Source: Prochlorococcus sp. AG-442-B03
Lineage (GTDB): Bacteria > Cyanobacteriota > Cyanobacteriia > PCC-6307 > Cyanobiaceae
DNA length: 64,000 nucleotides
Reading direction: 5' to 3'
Assembly: GCA_003212395.1 (NCBI GenBank)
Contig: QCPU01000002.1
Location: forward strand, 1-64,000
The position numbers and the translations under genes are program-made. The notes beneath the pieces are model-generated. The model had not been told where the DNA came from, ran no database searches, and was given only the letters and a program-made list of their open reading frames with translations. The number at the start of each line of letters is the position of its first letter. The stretch's first letter is position 1. Positions 30,251 to 40,451 of this stretch are shown piece after piece.

Positions 30251-31423
30251 TTAAAAAATTTCGGCAGGATCGGCGTCAACTAATTTACGCATAGCAACAG
30301 CAGCGGAGCCCATACACATTACTAGAACTAATACGAAAATTAAAATCGTTTTATCTGCATCCATTATTATTGGAAGTTTAGTAGAACTTCTTATTACTGA
30401 ATAAAGTATTTGACCAGAGAAATAAGCAGGTAAATATCCAAACAATGCCAACAAAAACCCCTCTCTAGCAACTACAAAGAAAAGGGACTTAAGTCTATAC
30501 CCCATCGCCAATAAGGTTGCATACTCTGGGAGGTGGTCTGTAACATCACTATAAAGAATTTGATAAACGACCACACACCCTACAACGAACCCCATCAAAG
30601 CTCCAAGACTAAATATAAAACCTATTGCAGTGCTATTTTTCCAATAATTCTTCTCAAATTCTATAAATTGATTTTTTGTAAGAACACGAACATCATTGGG
30701 GAGTGAGTTATTTAATATTCTTGAAATAAATTCAGGATCAGATCCTTTTTTTAGCTTTACCAAACCAATTTCTATACTTCCAGGAGGATTAGCAGGAAAA
30801 AGTCTTAAGAAGGTTTCTCGGCTAGTTATCAAATTACCATCTGCACCAAAAGATGGTCCCAACTCCACGAGGCCTTCGACAATTACTCTTTTCCCAGCAA
30901 CCTCAGTCTCAACTTTTTTTTCTGATAAAAACCATTCTTCAATTGGCCCAAATTCTGGTCTAGATAGTTTATCAAAAAGAACTCTTGAGGGATTTCTCAA
31001 TTTATAAGCTTTCCTTGAGAATCCATCATCTAAAAGAAGTGAATCTGAGGGATTAAAACCTAATGCGAGTATCGATCTGGTTTTAAGATTTTCGGGATTT
31101 CTCCAAAGTAAATAATTTAGATTTACAGGAGCTGTTTTTTCAACATCTTCTACCGCCAGAGTTTGAATCAGCCTTCTTTTTGGGAATCCACTCATGCTTA
31201 TAGAACTTTTTGATCTAGGACTTATCAAAACCAGATCAGCATCTAGAAGTTTATGAATAGTTACGCTAGTGTCAAATAAACCATCTCTGAAACCCAGTTG
31301 CATGAACATCAAAATCCCTGCAAAACTTATTCCAGCTATGGCAACTGCGAGCCTTAATGGTTGTCTGGTTAATAATAGCCAAGCCAAGGGTATTTTTCTA
31401 AATTTTAAAAAAGAAAAACTCAT
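30251..31423 (-). CDS. devC: ABC exporter permease, DevC type
   Basis: 390 residues. One N-terminal membrane segment (about 22-40), a large periplasmic domain, then three C-terminal segments in FtsX arrangement, the last followed by the conserved RKLVDADPAEIF end. The start overlaps the end of the fusion-protein gene by one base, and it ends 12 bases before devA. The DevC match rests on length, topology and operon. Confidence 0.87.
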   Translation of the reverse strand: MSFSFLKFRKIPLAWLLLTRQPLRLAVAIAGISFAGILMFMQLGFRDGLFDTSVTIHKLLDADLVLISPRSKSSISMSGFPKRRLIQTLAVEDVEKTAPVNLNYLLWRNPENLKTRSILALGFNPSDSLLLDDGFSRKAYKLRNPSRVLFDKLSRPEFGPIEEWFLSEKKVETEVAGKRVIVEGLVELGPSFGADGNLITSRETFLRLFPANPPGSIEIGLVKLKKGSDPEFISRILNNSLPNDVRVLTKNQFIEFEKNYWKNSTAIGFIFSLGALMGFVVGCVVVYQILYSDVTDHLPEYATLLAMGYRLKSLFFVVAREGFLLALFGYLPAYFSGQILYSVIRSSTKLPIIMDADKTILIFVLVLVMCMGSAAVAMRKLVDADPAEIF

Positions 31424-32337
31424 TAGGGGATAAATATTGCAATGACTTTCATTCCTGCATAATTTTGCACGATATCTATAGAATCTTGATCTAGTTCTAC
31501 TAATACCTCAATAATTCGAGAATCAGCGTCCCCTGTTGGATCAGTCGATAAAACTTTTCTTTGTTTTACCTGAGGGCTAATCCTAATCACCTTTCCTTTA
31601 AGATTTTTTTGGAAACCGCCATTCTCACTGCTCAATTCAACATTCTGAGAGATAAATACTCTATCGATATCAGATTCATAAACCTCTATCAAAGCTTCCA
31701 TTTTTTGACTAGAACCAATATCTAAGATTCCTTCATTTTTTGGCCTCTCACCAACTCTCGTATTTATCCCCAGAATAAAACCATCAATTGGACTCCTTAG
31801 TTTTGAATTAAATAAATCTATCTTGATATTTTTTTGATCTCCGATAAGGTTTATTTTCTGTTTTTGCAATTTTAATAATTCATCTTTTCTCTGCGAAAAC
31901 TGTACGAAAGAATATGCATCTTTGCTCAAAGCCAACTCATACCTTTGAATTTGATCTTCCTTTAAGGCAATTTCATCGTTGATAGTATTAATTAGATTTT
32001 CATTTCTTTCAAGATCAGAAATTAACTTTTCACCATTTTCAAAAATTGCGAGGATATCACCTTTTTTTACAAAATCTCCTTCTTTGACTAAAATTTCGAC
32101 AACTCGTGGGGACGAACCAAACTGACTTATAGGAGCTGCTAATTGCCTAATCTCTCCCGAAGGAGAAAGTTGACCTAATGCTGCAACAGCTGTAATAGGC
32201 GGAATAATATCTGCAGTTATTTCCTCTTTAAATTTTGAATTAGATTTATTATTGCTAGAACAAGAAATCATCCCGAAAGACATGGGTGTAATTAGTAATA
32301 AATAAATAAATAAATTTTTAAATGTTTTTATTTTCAT
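31423..32337 (-). CDS. devB: HlyD/DevB-type membrane-fusion lipoprotein
   Basis: 304 residues. The N-terminus is a lipoprotein signal with lipobox GMISC (residues about 22-26). A lipoyl-like domain (VKEGDFVKKGDILAIFENGE), a long alpha-hairpin (about 110-165) and a beta-barrel (SPIDGFILGINTRVGERP) follow in HlyD order. It links the inner-membrane exporter to the outer envelope. Start and stop junctions touch pcyA and devC by one base each, so four genes read as one operon. Confidence 0.87.
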   Translation of the reverse strand: MKIKTFKNLFIYLLLITPMSFGMISCSSNNKSNSKFKEEITADIIPPITAVAALGQLSPSGEIRQLAAPISQFGSSPRVVEILVKEGDFVKKGDILAIFENGEKLISDLERNENLINTINDEIALKEDQIQRYELALSKDAYSFVQFSQRKDELLKLQKQKINLIGDQKNIKIDLFNSKLRSPIDGFILGINTRVGERPKNEGILDIGSSQKMEALIEVYESDIDRVFISQNVELSSENGGFQKNLKGKVIRISPQVKQRKVLSTDPTGDADSRIIEVLVELDQDSIDIVQNYAGMKVIAIFIP

Positions 32338-33062
32338 TAAAAATCGAAGAGCACTGTTTTTATGTATTTATTGACCCATTTTTCATCAAAATATTTTAAA
32401 AGAACCATGCTAGTCTTCTCGTTTTTCATTTGTTGCACACAATAATTTTTTTGATGATCTATTCTCTCCTGGATAACTTCCTCCTTAAATTCAGGTTTGG
32501 CTTCTTTACTTAATTTGATCAAAACAGAGAGGTATTGATCAACAACTCTGCAAAAATCATTTTTTTCAGATTCACTTTTTAAAGAAGCAAAAAATACATT
32601 TTTAGAAAAAATCCCCCCCCATTTAGGAATTTCTCTCAATGAGGTGAAAGAACTTTTATCAACCTCAGAAAGAGATTTTTCGTATTTAAAACCTTGATTT
32701 TGAGATGCCGGCGATAAGTCAACAATGGCAGCAGAAACAATATCATTTATTTTTACTAAATCCATCCCAAATATTGGAATATCAAACATTGGATCAGGGA
32801 AAAAAACACAGTGTAGAATTTTAAGATTCTTTGAAAATTCTGCCACCTCAATATGTAACTTTCTAAATCCTTTTGCCTTGTGAAATTCATTTTCTATATA
32901 GAGTTCTTTACCTACTTCGTTAGATATTATGTTAGTAAGATTTGGATCGACTTTTATAATTTCAAGATTTTCAAGCATAGATCTACGATCTCTAATATTT
33001 TGTATCAATTCCAAAATAAGAGGGTCTTTTAATTTTGTTTTAGTAAAAGATTCAGACAACAA
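32337..33062 (-). CDS. pcyA: Phycocyanobilin:ferredoxin oxidoreductase
   Basis: 241 residues. PcyA reduces biliverdin IX-alpha to phycocyanobilin using ferredoxin. The catalytic set is intact: E72 in LHIE, H84 in ILHCVFFP and D101 in [15 protein letters not shown] follows as in other members. No phycobiliprotein or phycobilisome gene lies in this window. In Prochlorococcus bilins are made although phycobilisomes are absent, so the pigment probably serves residual phycoerythrin or signalling. It heads the devBCA operon, with a one-base overlap. Confidence 0.93.
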   Translation of the reverse strand: MLSESFTKTKLKDPLILELIQNIRDRRSMLENLEIIKVDPNLTNIISNEVGKELYIENEFHKAKGFRKLHIEVAEFSKNLKILHCVFFPDPMFDIPIFGMDLVKINDIVSAAIVDLSPASQNQGFKYEKSLSEVDKSSFTSLREIPKWGGIFSKNVFFASLKSESEKNDFCRVVDQYLSVLIKLSKEAKPEFKEEVIQERIDHQKNYCVQQMKNEKTSMVLLKYFDEKWVNKYIKTVLFDF

Positions 33063-33102
33063 GGTTAAAAAGTACCAAAATAAGTTTAAAAAGAGGCTTT
33101 AA

Positions 33103-34371
33103 ATGAACGTAGGAGAGCTTAACTACTTTACCCATTCAAGCAAAACTAAATGTGTGTTTGTGGATAAAAAAGAATTACCGCTTATAAGCATTGATATTTG
33201 GTGCAAAGCAGGTTCTTCATTTGAGGAGGTTGATAAAAATGGCACTGCTCATTTTCTAGAGCATATGATTTTTAAAGGATCAAACAAAATAATGCCAGGT
33301 GAATTTGACTATAAAATTGAATCACTTGGCGGATTAAGCAACGCTTCAACAGGTTATGATGATGTACATTACCACGTCCTAGTTCCACCAACTAACTTTA
33401 GAGAATCACTTGCTCTTTTGACAAATATTGTAGTTTCTCCAAATTTTAATCCTGATGAATTTATAAAAGAAAAAGGGGTGGTTATTGATGAAATAAAACA
33501 ACAAAATGATCAGCCTGAAGAACGATTATTTAATTATTTTTTGAAACGAGTTTGGCTTAGTCCTAATTATGCTAATCCAATTCTTGGAACTGAACATAGT
33601 ATTAAAAACTTAGAGATAAATGACCTTGAGAAATTTCATAGCAAACATTACACTACTGAAAAAATTTGCATTGCAATTGCTGGTAATCTCTCTGACGAAA
33701 TTTATAAAATTTTTGAAAAAAGTGATCTATCTGAGATAAATAAAAATCTAAACTATAAAGATTCAAACTTAATAAATCTAAAAAAAAATAAACCTTCTCT
33801 GAAAATTAGGCATGGGAGAGAGTTAATTAAGTTTGATAATTTAGAGTTTTCAAGAATTTTTATGGCTTGGTTTATCCCAAACCTCAATGATCAAAAAAAT
33901 ATTATTGGACTGGAAATATTAGCATCAATACTCTCTGTAGGAAGAAACAGCAGGCTAGTGAAAATTTTAAAAGAAGATAGTAATCTTGTTGAATCAGTAT
34001 ATGTAGATGTAAACAGTGGTGAATTAGGTGGATTATTTATAGTGGAAGCAAGTTGTGAATCCAAAGATATTTTATTAGTAGAAAAGCAAATTAATAAAAT
34101 ACTAGATGAAGTTTCAAATTTCAAGGCCTTAACTTTGGATGAAATAAATAAAGCTATAAATATTGTGAAAAGTAATTATGTCTTTAATTTAGAGACATCC
34201 ACTCAGCTTTCTTCATTCTTTGGTAATGAACTACTTTGGGATAGAAAATCTTCAATCAATAATTTAGAACGTCATTTAAAGTACTGGAATGAATTGGATA
34301 ACTTTAAAGAGATAACAAAATACATAGATGGAGATAAATTCACTTTGGTTGCATCCCCTGGTAAATGTTAA
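33103..34371 (+). CDS. M16-family zinc peptidase (catalytic subunit)
   Basis: 422 residues. The inverted zinc motif HxxEH is H50, E53, H54 (HFLEH), with the third ligand E130 in the VVIDEIKQ segment. The second half is the inactive-type M16 domain common to the family. Such peptidases are PqqL/MPP-like and act on small peptides or leader sequences. The next gene overlaps by seven bases and encodes the metal-free partner, so the active form is probably a heterodimer. No signal peptide is evident. Confidence 0.92.
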   Translation: MNVGELNYFTHSSKTKCVFVDKKELPLISIDIWCKAGSSFEEVDKNGTAHFLEHMIFKGSNKIMPGEFDYKIESLGGLSNASTGYDDVHYHVLVPPTNFRESLALLTNIVVSPNFNPDEFIKEKGVVIDEIKQQNDQPEERLFNYFLKRVWLSPNYANPILGTEHSIKNLEINDLEKFHSKHYTTEKICIAIAGNLSDEIYKIFEKSDLSEINKNLNYKDSNLINLKKNKPSLKIRHGRELIKFDNLEFSRIFMAWFIPNLNDQKNIIGLEILASILSVGRNSRLVKILKEDSNLVESVYVDVNSGELGGLFIVEASCESKDILLVEKQINKILDEVSNFKALTLDEINKAINIVKSNYVFNLETSTQLSSFFGNELLWDRKSSINNLERHLKYWNELDNFKEITKYIDGDKFTLVASPGKC

Positions 34372-35582
34372 AAAGATATTTTTTAAATAACAAAAAAAGA
34401 AATTTTTCAATTGCTTCGATTTGGATTAAAGGTGGGAGTGATATGGATAGTTACAGCAAAAAAGGGGTAAACAAGATCCTTTGTTCATTACTTACCAGAG
34501 GATGTGAAGGTTTTAATAATTTCACTCTCTCTGAGTATATTGAGTCCTATGGAGCAGAATTAAATCAAGAAGTATTTGAAGATGGTATTTCAATAAGCAT
34601 TAAATCCCTAAATGAACATTTCAGCAAATTATTCCCCTTATTAGATTTGATAATTAATAAGCCAATCCTCTCGGAAACAGAATTTAAAAAAGCAAAAAAA
34701 TCTTCTATTGATTACATTAAAAAAGATAAAGAGAATCCATTTAATATCTGTTTTGAAAAATGGAGAAAAATTGTTTACTCAAATCATCCTTATGCTTCTA
34801 ACACAATCGGCAATGCAAATGATGTCTCAAAAATTACCTATGAAGATGTTTTGCTTGAGTTTAAAAATTTTAAAAATAGAGAAAAGTATTTAATTTCAAA
34901 TAATCCCGAAATAAATGGCGAAAATTTTGGAACATTAGAAAAAAAAATAATAAAAGAAAAATCAGGACATTTAGAACATAATTTAATTGCTATGAAAAGA
35001 TTTGATTACTTTAATAATGATTCAAATCAAACAATAATAATGATTGGGAACCAAACTTGCTCGCGAAGAAGTAGTGAATATTTGCTACTTAAGGTTTTGG
35101 AGTCATATTTATCTTATGGAATGAGCGCTGCTTTATTTAAACTTTTTAGAGAAAAACATGGTATTACATACGATTTAGGTGTCTATTATCCTATCAGGAG
35201 TGGGAATGCCCCATTTTTAATTTATTTATCAGTCTCTAATAAGCAAGCCCTTTTTGCTTTTGAACTTTTATCAACACTATGGAAAAATTTACTTTTTAAT
35301 CAGTTGACTGACGCTGAAATATTTTTAGCAAAAGAAAAACTAAAAGGTTCTTTTCTATTAGGAAATCAATCACTAGATGAAATTTTACAGAGAAAGATAC
35401 AATTAATAAGTTATGGTATTCCACCAATTTCTGAGATCCATTTAAATTCAAAAATAGAAGAAATATCTTCGTTAGACATTCTCAAATTAACTAATAAGTT
35501 TTTTTCAAAACCTTTTCTGAGTATTTCTGGAAATGAAAAAGTATGTTTAGAAATTTTTAATAGGTGGAAGAAAAACTTTTAA
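34365..35582 (+). CDS. M16-family peptidase-like partner without zinc site
   Basis: 405 residues with the M16 fold but no HxxEH: the matching position reads LLTRG. The R/Y pair region resembling family substrate-binding sites is present as FREKHGITYDLGVYYP. Like the regulatory subunit of mitochondrial processing peptidase, it probably completes the chamber for the catalytic gene just before it. Seven-base overlap ensures coupled translation. It ends 2 bases from the convergent sipA-like gene. Confidence 0.9.
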   Translation: MLKRYFLNNKKRNFSIASIWIKGGSDMDSYSKKGVNKILCSLLTRGCEGFNNFTLSEYIESYGAELNQEVFEDGISISIKSLNEHFSKLFPLLDLIINKPILSETEFKKAKKSSIDYIKKDKENPFNICFEKWRKIVYSNHPYASNTIGNANDVSKITYEDVLLEFKNFKNREKYLISNNPEINGENFGTLEKKIIKEKSGHLEHNLIAMKRFDYFNNDSNQTIIMIGNQTCSRRSSEYLLLKVLESYLSYGMSAALFKLFREKHGITYDLGVYYPIRSGNAPFLIYLSVSNKQALFAFELLSTLWKNLLFNQLTDAEIFLAKEKLKGSFLLGNQSLDEILQRKIQLISYGIPPISEIHLNSKIEEISSLDILKLTNKFFSKPFLSISGNEKVCLEIFNRWKKNF

Positions 35583-35583
35583 G

Positions 35584-35793
35584 TTAGTTTTTCTCAATCT
35601 TATCAATATCGATTAAAAACGAACCTCTTCTAAACTTTACTTCAACAGTATCTGGGGATTTAATTGATAGGATTTCACCAATTTCATCAATTGCCACTAA
35701 ATCAGGTGGTCTTAACATAGGCATATTATCTGAAGTCTTCAAATAAGAGACTGGAGCAATCAACTTAACCTTATCCTTGATATCAAATTTCAT
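35584..35793 (-). CDS. SipA-like / DUF3148 small regulatory protein
   Basis: 69 residues, SH3-like beta barrel. The signature PMLRPPDLV (about 25-33) and the closing VKFRRGSFLIDIDKIE match the DUF3148 family. In cyanobacteria SipA binds and activates the histidine kinase NblS (Hik33), which controls high-light and nutrient responses; a plant relative is linked to NDH assembly. Which role applies here cannot be seen. It is divergent from ftsH across 108 bases. Confidence 0.7.
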   Translation of the reverse strand: MKFDIKDKVKLIAPVSYLKTSDNMPMLRPPDLVAIDEIGEILSIKSPDTVEVKFRRGSFLIDIDKIEKN

Positions 35794-35901
35794 TTATAAA
35801 TTCTATACATCCAATAGTAGTATAAGCATAAAGTTAGTGAAATTATCAACGAAATGCACTGATTCAGTTTAGAATCTTAGAATTAACTTTCTACAAATTT
35901 A

Positions 35902-37815
35902 ATGAATAAGAAATTTAAAACAATAATTTTATGGGCTTTACCTATTATTTTGGTAATAGCCCTTTCTTACCAATTTTTATCTTCAAGCAATGTTGATTCA
36001 CTTAAATCTAATGGGACTACTGTTGCACCAAGAAATTCTGCAGTAGCAAGAGTTAGTTACGGCAGATTTTTAGATTACATTAATTCAGGAAGGGTTACAT
36101 CCGTTGATATTTTTGAGGGAGGCAGAAATGCAGTTATAGAGACAATAGATTCGGATTTAGATAATAAAGTTCAAAGATTGCGTGTAGATCTTCCAGGCTT
36201 AACACCGGAACTTATAAATATTTTAAAAAATGAAGGAATAAGTTTTGATGTTCATCCAGTTAAAACAACCCCTCCTGCATTAGGAATTTTGGGTAATTTA
36301 CTCTTCCCAGCCATCTTAATAGGAGGTTTAATTTTGTTAGCGAGGAGATCAAATGGGATGCCTGGAGGTCCTGGTCAAGCAATGCAGTTTGGAAAGACAA
36401 AGGCAAGATTTGCAATGGAAGCTGAAACAGGAGTTGTTTTCGATGATGTTGCAGGTGTTAACGAAGCAAAACAGGATTTACAAGAAGTTGTCACTTTTCT
36501 GAAAAAACCAGAAAAATTCACTTCTGTTGGAGCAAGGATTCCAAAAGGTGTTCTTTTGGTAGGTCCTCCTGGTACTGGTAAAACCCTTTTAGCCAAAGCA
36601 ATTGCAGGTGAAGCAGGTGTACCATTTTTCTCATTATCGGGTTCTGAATTTGTTGAAATGTTTGTTGGTGTTGGTGCTAGTAGAGTAAGAGATCTTTTCA
36701 AAAGAGCTAAAGAGAATAGTCCTTGTTTAATTTTTATTGATGAAATCGATGCTGTCGGAAGGCAAAGAGGTGCTGGTATTGGAGGAGGTAATGATGAGAG
36801 AGAACAAACTCTCAATCAATTACTTACTGAAATGGACGGCTTCGAAGGCAATAGTGGCATAATAATAATTGCAGCCACAAACAGGCCAGATGTTTTAGAC
36901 TCAGCTCTAATGAGACCAGGCAGATTTGATAGACAGGTAACTGTAGACGCGCCTGATATCAAGGGCAGACTATCAATATTAGAAGTTCATGCTAGGAATA
37001 AGAAACTTCAAGAGGATTTAACACTTGAAAGCATTGCAAGAAGGACACCAGGGTTTACTGGAGCAGATTTAGCAAATTTATTAAATGAGGCTGCTATTTT
37101 AACCGCTAGGAGGAGGAAAGACTCTATAAGTATTTCAGAAATTGATGACTCTGTAGATAGAATTGTTGCAGGAATGGAAGGTTCTCCATTAACAGATGGC
37201 AGAAGTAAGAGATTAATTGCTTATCACGAAGTTGGCCATGCTCTCATAGGTTCACTTGTGAAAGCACATGATCCAGTGCAAAAAGTGACCGTCATTCCAA
37301 GAGGTCAGGCTAAAGGATTAACTTGGTTTACCCCAGACGATGAACAAACCCTTGTTAGCAGGGCTCAACTAAAAGCAAGAATAATGGGCGCTTTAGGAGG
37401 AAGAGCTGCTGAAGATGTAGTTTTTGGAAAAGGTGAGATTACAACAGGAGCAGGAGGTGATTTCCAACAAGTAGCTTCTATGGCTCGCCAAATGGTTACC
37501 AGATTTGGAATGAGTAATTTAGGTCCGATAGCTTTAGAAAGTGGTAATCAAGAAGTATTTGTTGGTAGAGATTTAATGACAAGAAGTGAAGTTTCTGATT
37601 CAATCTCTAAACAAATAGATGAAAGCGTCAGAGTAATGGTCAAGGAATGTTATAAAGAAACCTACGATATAGTAAGCAAAAATAGAGAAGCTATGGATAA
37701 GATAGTTGATCTATTGATCGAAAAAGAAACATTAGATGGTGATGAGTTTGTGAGTATTCTTTCCAAATTCACAAAAATTCCTGAGAAAGAGAGAACACCT
37801 CAATTATTAAGCTAA
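35902..37815 (+). CDS. ftsH: ATP-dependent zinc metalloprotease FtsH
   Basis: 637 residues. Two membrane segments (about 7-26 and 130-147) flank a lumenal domain. Walker A is GPPGTGKT (221-228), Walker B FIDEIDA, and the zinc site HEVGH is H442, E443, H446. FtsH degrades damaged membrane proteins; in cyanobacteria a paralogue removes photodamaged D1 from photosystem II. Its last four bases overlap the end of clpP on the other strand. Confidence 0.98.
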   Translation: MNKKFKTIILWALPIILVIALSYQFLSSSNVDSLKSNGTTVAPRNSAVARVSYGRFLDYINSGRVTSVDIFEGGRNAVIETIDSDLDNKVQRLRVDLPGLTPELINILKNEGISFDVHPVKTTPPALGILGNLLFPAILIGGLILLARRSNGMPGGPGQAMQFGKTKARFAMEAETGVVFDDVAGVNEAKQDLQEVVTFLKKPEKFTSVGARIPKGVLLVGPPGTGKTLLAKAIAGEAGVPFFSLSGSEFVEMFVGVGASRVRDLFKRAKENSPCLIFIDEIDAVGRQRGAGIGGGNDEREQTLNQLLTEMDGFEGNSGIIIIAATNRPDVLDSALMRPGRFDRQVTVDAPDIKGRLSILEVHARNKKLQEDLTLESIARRTPGFTGADLANLLNEAAILTARRRKDSISISEIDDSVDRIVAGMEGSPLTDGRSKRLIAYHEVGHALIGSLVKAHDPVQKVTVIPRGQAKGLTWFTPDDEQTLVSRAQLKARIMGALGGRAAEDVVFGKGEITTGAGGDFQQVASMARQMVTRFGMSNLGPIALESGNQEVFVGRDLMTRSEVSDSISKQIDESVRVMVKECYKETYDIVSKNREAMDKIVDLLIEKETLDGDEFVSILSKFTKIPEKERTPQLLS

Positions 37816-38399
37816 ACTTTAATAGGTTTCTTGTCTAATACGAGATCAATTAAACCGTACTCAACTGCTTCGTTTGGGGACATATAAAAATCTCTATCAG
37901 TATCTTCTTTGATAGTGTCATAATCCTTTCCAGTTCTCTCTGATAATTCAGTATTAAGTCTCTCTTTTAAGAACAAAATTTCATCTGCTTGAATTCTAAT
38001 ATCACTGGCTTGTCCTCTAGCACCTCCAAGTGGTTGATGAATCATTATTCTTGAATGTCTAAGGCTGCTTCTTTTACCTTTAGTGCCTGCCGCAAGCAAA
38101 AATGCGCCCATACTAGCTGCTAGGCCCACACAAACTGTATGAATGTCAGGCTTAACATGTTGCATTGTGTCAAAGATACCCAATCCATCATATACTGATC
38201 CTCCTGGTGAATTTATGTACATATAAATGTCCTTATCTGGATCCTCTGCTTCAAGGAATAATAGTTGCGCAACAATTCTATTGGCAGTTTCACTAGTAAC
38301 TTGTTCCCCCAAAAAGATTATTCTCTCTCTTAATAGTCTCGAATAAATATCAAAGACTCTTTCACTTCCACCAGATTCTTCTAATACTAAAGGGATCAT
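37812..38399 (-). CDS. clpP: ATP-dependent Clp protease proteolytic subunit
   Basis: 195 residues. The catalytic triad is S96 (AASMGAF), H121 (MIHQPLGG) and D170. The N-terminal [23 protein letters not shown] is standard. It forms the tetradecameric protease with ClpC or ClpX; one of several cyanobacterial ClpP paralogues. Divergent from thf1 and tail-to-tail with ftsH, so two quality-control proteases share one locus. Confidence 0.96.
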   Translation of the reverse strand: MIPLVLEESGGSERVFDIYSRLLRERIIFLGEQVTSETANRIVAQLLFLEAEDPDKDIYMYINSPGGSVYDGLGIFDTMQHVKPDIHTVCVGLAASMGAFLLAAGTKGKRSSLRHSRIMIHQPLGGARGQASDIRIQADEILFLKERLNTELSERTGKDYDTIKEDTDRDFYMSPNEAVEYGLIDLVLDKKPIKV

Positions 38400-38491
38400 A
38401 ATAATATTTATCGGTTTATTAGATACTAACGATATTGAGTCAACATACGCTAACCTTATTAAGGTTTACATATAAAAAATTGAAAGAAAAA

Positions 38492-39091
38492 TTGACTGTT
38501 TCAGATAGCAAAAAGTTATTTCATGAAAAATTTCCTTACGTAATTCCAGGTTTATACAAAAGAATAGTTGATGAAATGCTTGTCGAACTAAATCTTCTAA
38601 ACCATCAAAATGAATTTGCGCAAGATTATCTCTTTTGTGTTGGTCTCACCGAAACATTCAAAGAATTAATGAAAGGATATCAACCTCAGAAACATTTGGA
38701 TCTTCTTTTTGAATCTTTATGCAGCTCTACAAATTTTGAAGCTAAGGAAATTAATGAAATATCTCAAAAATCTCAAAAGGAATTCAAGGATAAAACATCT
38801 AAAGATATCTTGAAATTATTGATAGAAAAAAAGGATTCAAAGCTTTATCCTTCTAGGATATTGAACTTAGGAATATATATATTAATTTCAAATTCCCAAG
38901 ATCTAAAAGAGAAAAATCAATCAGATATAAATAAAATGACCTCTGATATTTTTGAGAAGTTAAGCTTATCTAATAATAAAGCAGAAAAAGATATTGGGAT
39001 TTACAAAAGCAGCATAAAAAAAATGGAACAAGCAAAAGAATTAATTGAAGAGCTCAGAATTAAGGATAAGAAAAAAGAGCAAAAACTATAA
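38492..39091 (+). CDS. thf1: Photosystem II biogenesis protein Thf1/Psb29
   Basis: The TTG at 38492 gives MTVSDSKKLFHEKFPYVIP, which matches the family N-terminus and is preceded by GAAAG; a longer TTG start at 38435 adds 19 residues without homology. The 199-residue protein contains LYKRIVDEMLVELNLL and ends in the family's C-terminal coiled coil. Thf1 supports assembly or stability of photosystem II and interacts with FtsH in other cyanobacteria; here it is close to ftsH and divergent from clpP. Confidence 0.9.
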   Translation: MTVSDSKKLFHEKFPYVIPGLYKRIVDEMLVELNLLNHQNEFAQDYLFCVGLTETFKELMKGYQPQKHLDLLFESLCSSTNFEAKEINEISQKSQKEFKDKTSKDILKLLIEKKDSKLYPSRILNLGIYILISNSQDLKEKNQSDINKMTSDIFEKLSLSNNKAEKDIGIYKSSIKKMEQAKELIEELRIKDKKKEQKL

Positions 39092-39094
39092 TAT

Positions 39095-39235
39095 CTATTT
39101 TTTTAATCTTTTTTTATCTTTCCAAGAAACATAGGATATATAAATTACAGCGAATGTTATGAATATTAGTAAAAGGAACGATGTTAAGATAAGAAATTTA
39201 CTTAAATAGACTTCATAAGTTAAAAATGAAATCAT
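39095..39235 (-). CDS. Tiny single-membrane-segment protein coupled to petN
   Basis: 46 residues: a short polar start, a membrane segment (about 14-35) and a basic end WKDKKRLKK. Its ATG overlaps the petN stop as ATGA (39232-39235), so translation is coupled. It stops four bases from the thf1 stop. I recognise no family; context suggests a thylakoid protein near cytochrome b6f. Confidence 0.6.
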
Positions 39236-39333
39236 ATATCAATGGATCCGTCACCATTCCTTCCCCAAACAACCATGGCGATTGAAAAAGTAAAAATTGC
39301 AGCCAATGCTGCCCAACCTATTTGAAAGATCAT
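39232..39333 (-). CDS. petN: Cytochrome b6f complex subunit VIII
   Basis: 33 residues, near-identical in pattern to Pet[21 protein letters not shown] then [13 protein letters not shown], one membrane helix with a polar end. PetN stabilises the cytochrome b6f dimer. It is followed by the coupled 46-residue gene. Confidence 0.95.
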
Positions 39334-39449
39334 TAGAATTAAATCATTTTTATAAATATAACAGAACTTGAAAATTTTTTAATCATTTAATAGCTAAAGT
39401 TAATTTCTCAGAAACAAATTTTTCTCAATAGAATTAAGAAAAATCTAAA

Positions 39450-39728
39450 TTGGGAAGGGTAGTTTTAAATCATAGTTCAAATATAGAAGGTCTAATTCCA
39501 ATACTCCGAAAATTAGCCCTAAATATAAATATCAAAACAATAACTCCAGCTGCTATATCAAGAGTCAGGGGAAGATCTTCTAAATTGATAATTAGATTAT
39601 CAGTAAAAACTATAAACGGATATAAAGCAATAGCAAGAAAAGGTAAAACAGCACAAGAAGTTTTTATTTCAACAGACTTAAGTAAGGATGAACTAAAAAA
39701 AATTATAGATATTTATAATAAAAAGTAG
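39450..39728 (+). CDS. DUF2103-family protein
   Basis: 92 residues from a TTG start. NHSSNIEGLIPILRKLA, ITPAAISRVRGRSSKL and ARKGKTAQEVFISTDLS match the DUF2103 pattern found across cyanobacteria and annotated as a predicted metal- or nucleic-acid-binding protein. It is basic, so RNA binding is possible. No operon partner: 41 bases separate it from the next small secreted protein. Confidence 0.75.
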   Translation: MGRVVLNHSSNIEGLIPILRKLALNINIKTITPAAISRVRGRSSKLIIRLSVKTINGYKAIARKGKTAQEVFISTDLSKDELKKIIDIYNKK

Positions 39729-39768
39729 TTAAATTAAAGAAAATTAGAAAACAATCAGGGGAGAAACA

Positions 39769-39975
39769 ATGAAATTGAGATTAAATTTATTTTTAATTTT
39801 ATTGTCTTTTTTTTTATTTAGTAATAAATCATTATCACTTACTGACTACCAAATAAAAAGATATTGCGCAAAACATAAAAGAATGTCTTCATGTATAAAA
39901 GATTTACAAGAGAAAAGATCTAAGCTCCAAGAAGGAAAGCATATTGAAATACCTGTGGTGCCTTATAAACGGTAA
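39769..39975 (+). CDS. Small secreted protein
   Basis: 68 residues. A signal peptide covers residues 1-23 (cleavage near SLS). The mature part is basic with two cysteines (C34, C43 approx.) and ends in PVVPYKR. A strong ribosome site, AGGGGAGA, lies 7 to 8 bases before the ATG. Function unknown. Confidence 0.65.
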   Translation: MKLRLNLFLILLSFFLFSNKSLSLTDYQIKRYCAKHKRMSSCIKDLQEKRSKLQEGKHIEIPVVPYKR

Positions 39976-39987
39976 TTAAAATTAAAT

Positions 39988-40257
39988 CTAAATTTCAAAT
40001 TCTGATTCGAAAACATTAAAAGCATTCTCATAGTTTGTAAGAAGTTCTTCGGAATTTTCAGTAAATCCTTGCCTTTCATAATCTTCTTTTAAGATATCAA
40101 ATAAGTAAACCACTCTATTAAAAGCTTCCATATATTCTTTTTGTATATCTTCATCATCGATATCATAGATTTTTGCCAGAACCAATTCTACATTTTTTTT
40201 TGATGAATATATTTTTTTCTCGTAATCTTTATTTAACTTCCTTCTTTTTTTTGCCAT
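39988..40257 (-). CDS. Small charged hypothetical protein
   Basis: 89 residues, highly charged, helical throughout. A lysine/arginine-rich start (KKRRKLNKDYEKK) is followed by an acidic middle (IDDEDIQKEYMEAF). No motif is recognised. It converges on the secreted protein at 39769 with 12 bases between. Confidence 0.55.
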   Translation of the reverse strand: MAKKRRKLNKDYEKKIYSSKKNVELVLAKIYDIDDEDIQKEYMEAFNRVVYLFDILKEDYERQGFTENSEELLTNYENAFNVFESEFEI

Positions 40258-40385
40258 TTAAAAATTTTCAAATACAGATTAACAATACTCAAATTCATAG
40301 ATAAATTAAATTAAAACTTATAAAATAAAAATATAGTTTCCAAATCAAAATAAAACCTCTATATTCCAAAAAATCATTCGATGAT

Positions 40386-40451
40386 ATGAGAAAAAACAAA
40401 CAGCCAATCCTAAAGAGTTTAGAATACAAAATCAAGAAGATAAGAAAATGA
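40386..40451 (+). CDS. Possible 21-residue leader peptide
   Basis: ATG 40386 opens 21 mostly basic codons whose TGA overlaps the next gene's ATG as ATGA (40448-40451). Coupling suggests it is translated, but so short an open frame could be chance. Confidence 0.3.
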   Translation: MRKNKQPILKSLEYKIKKIRK

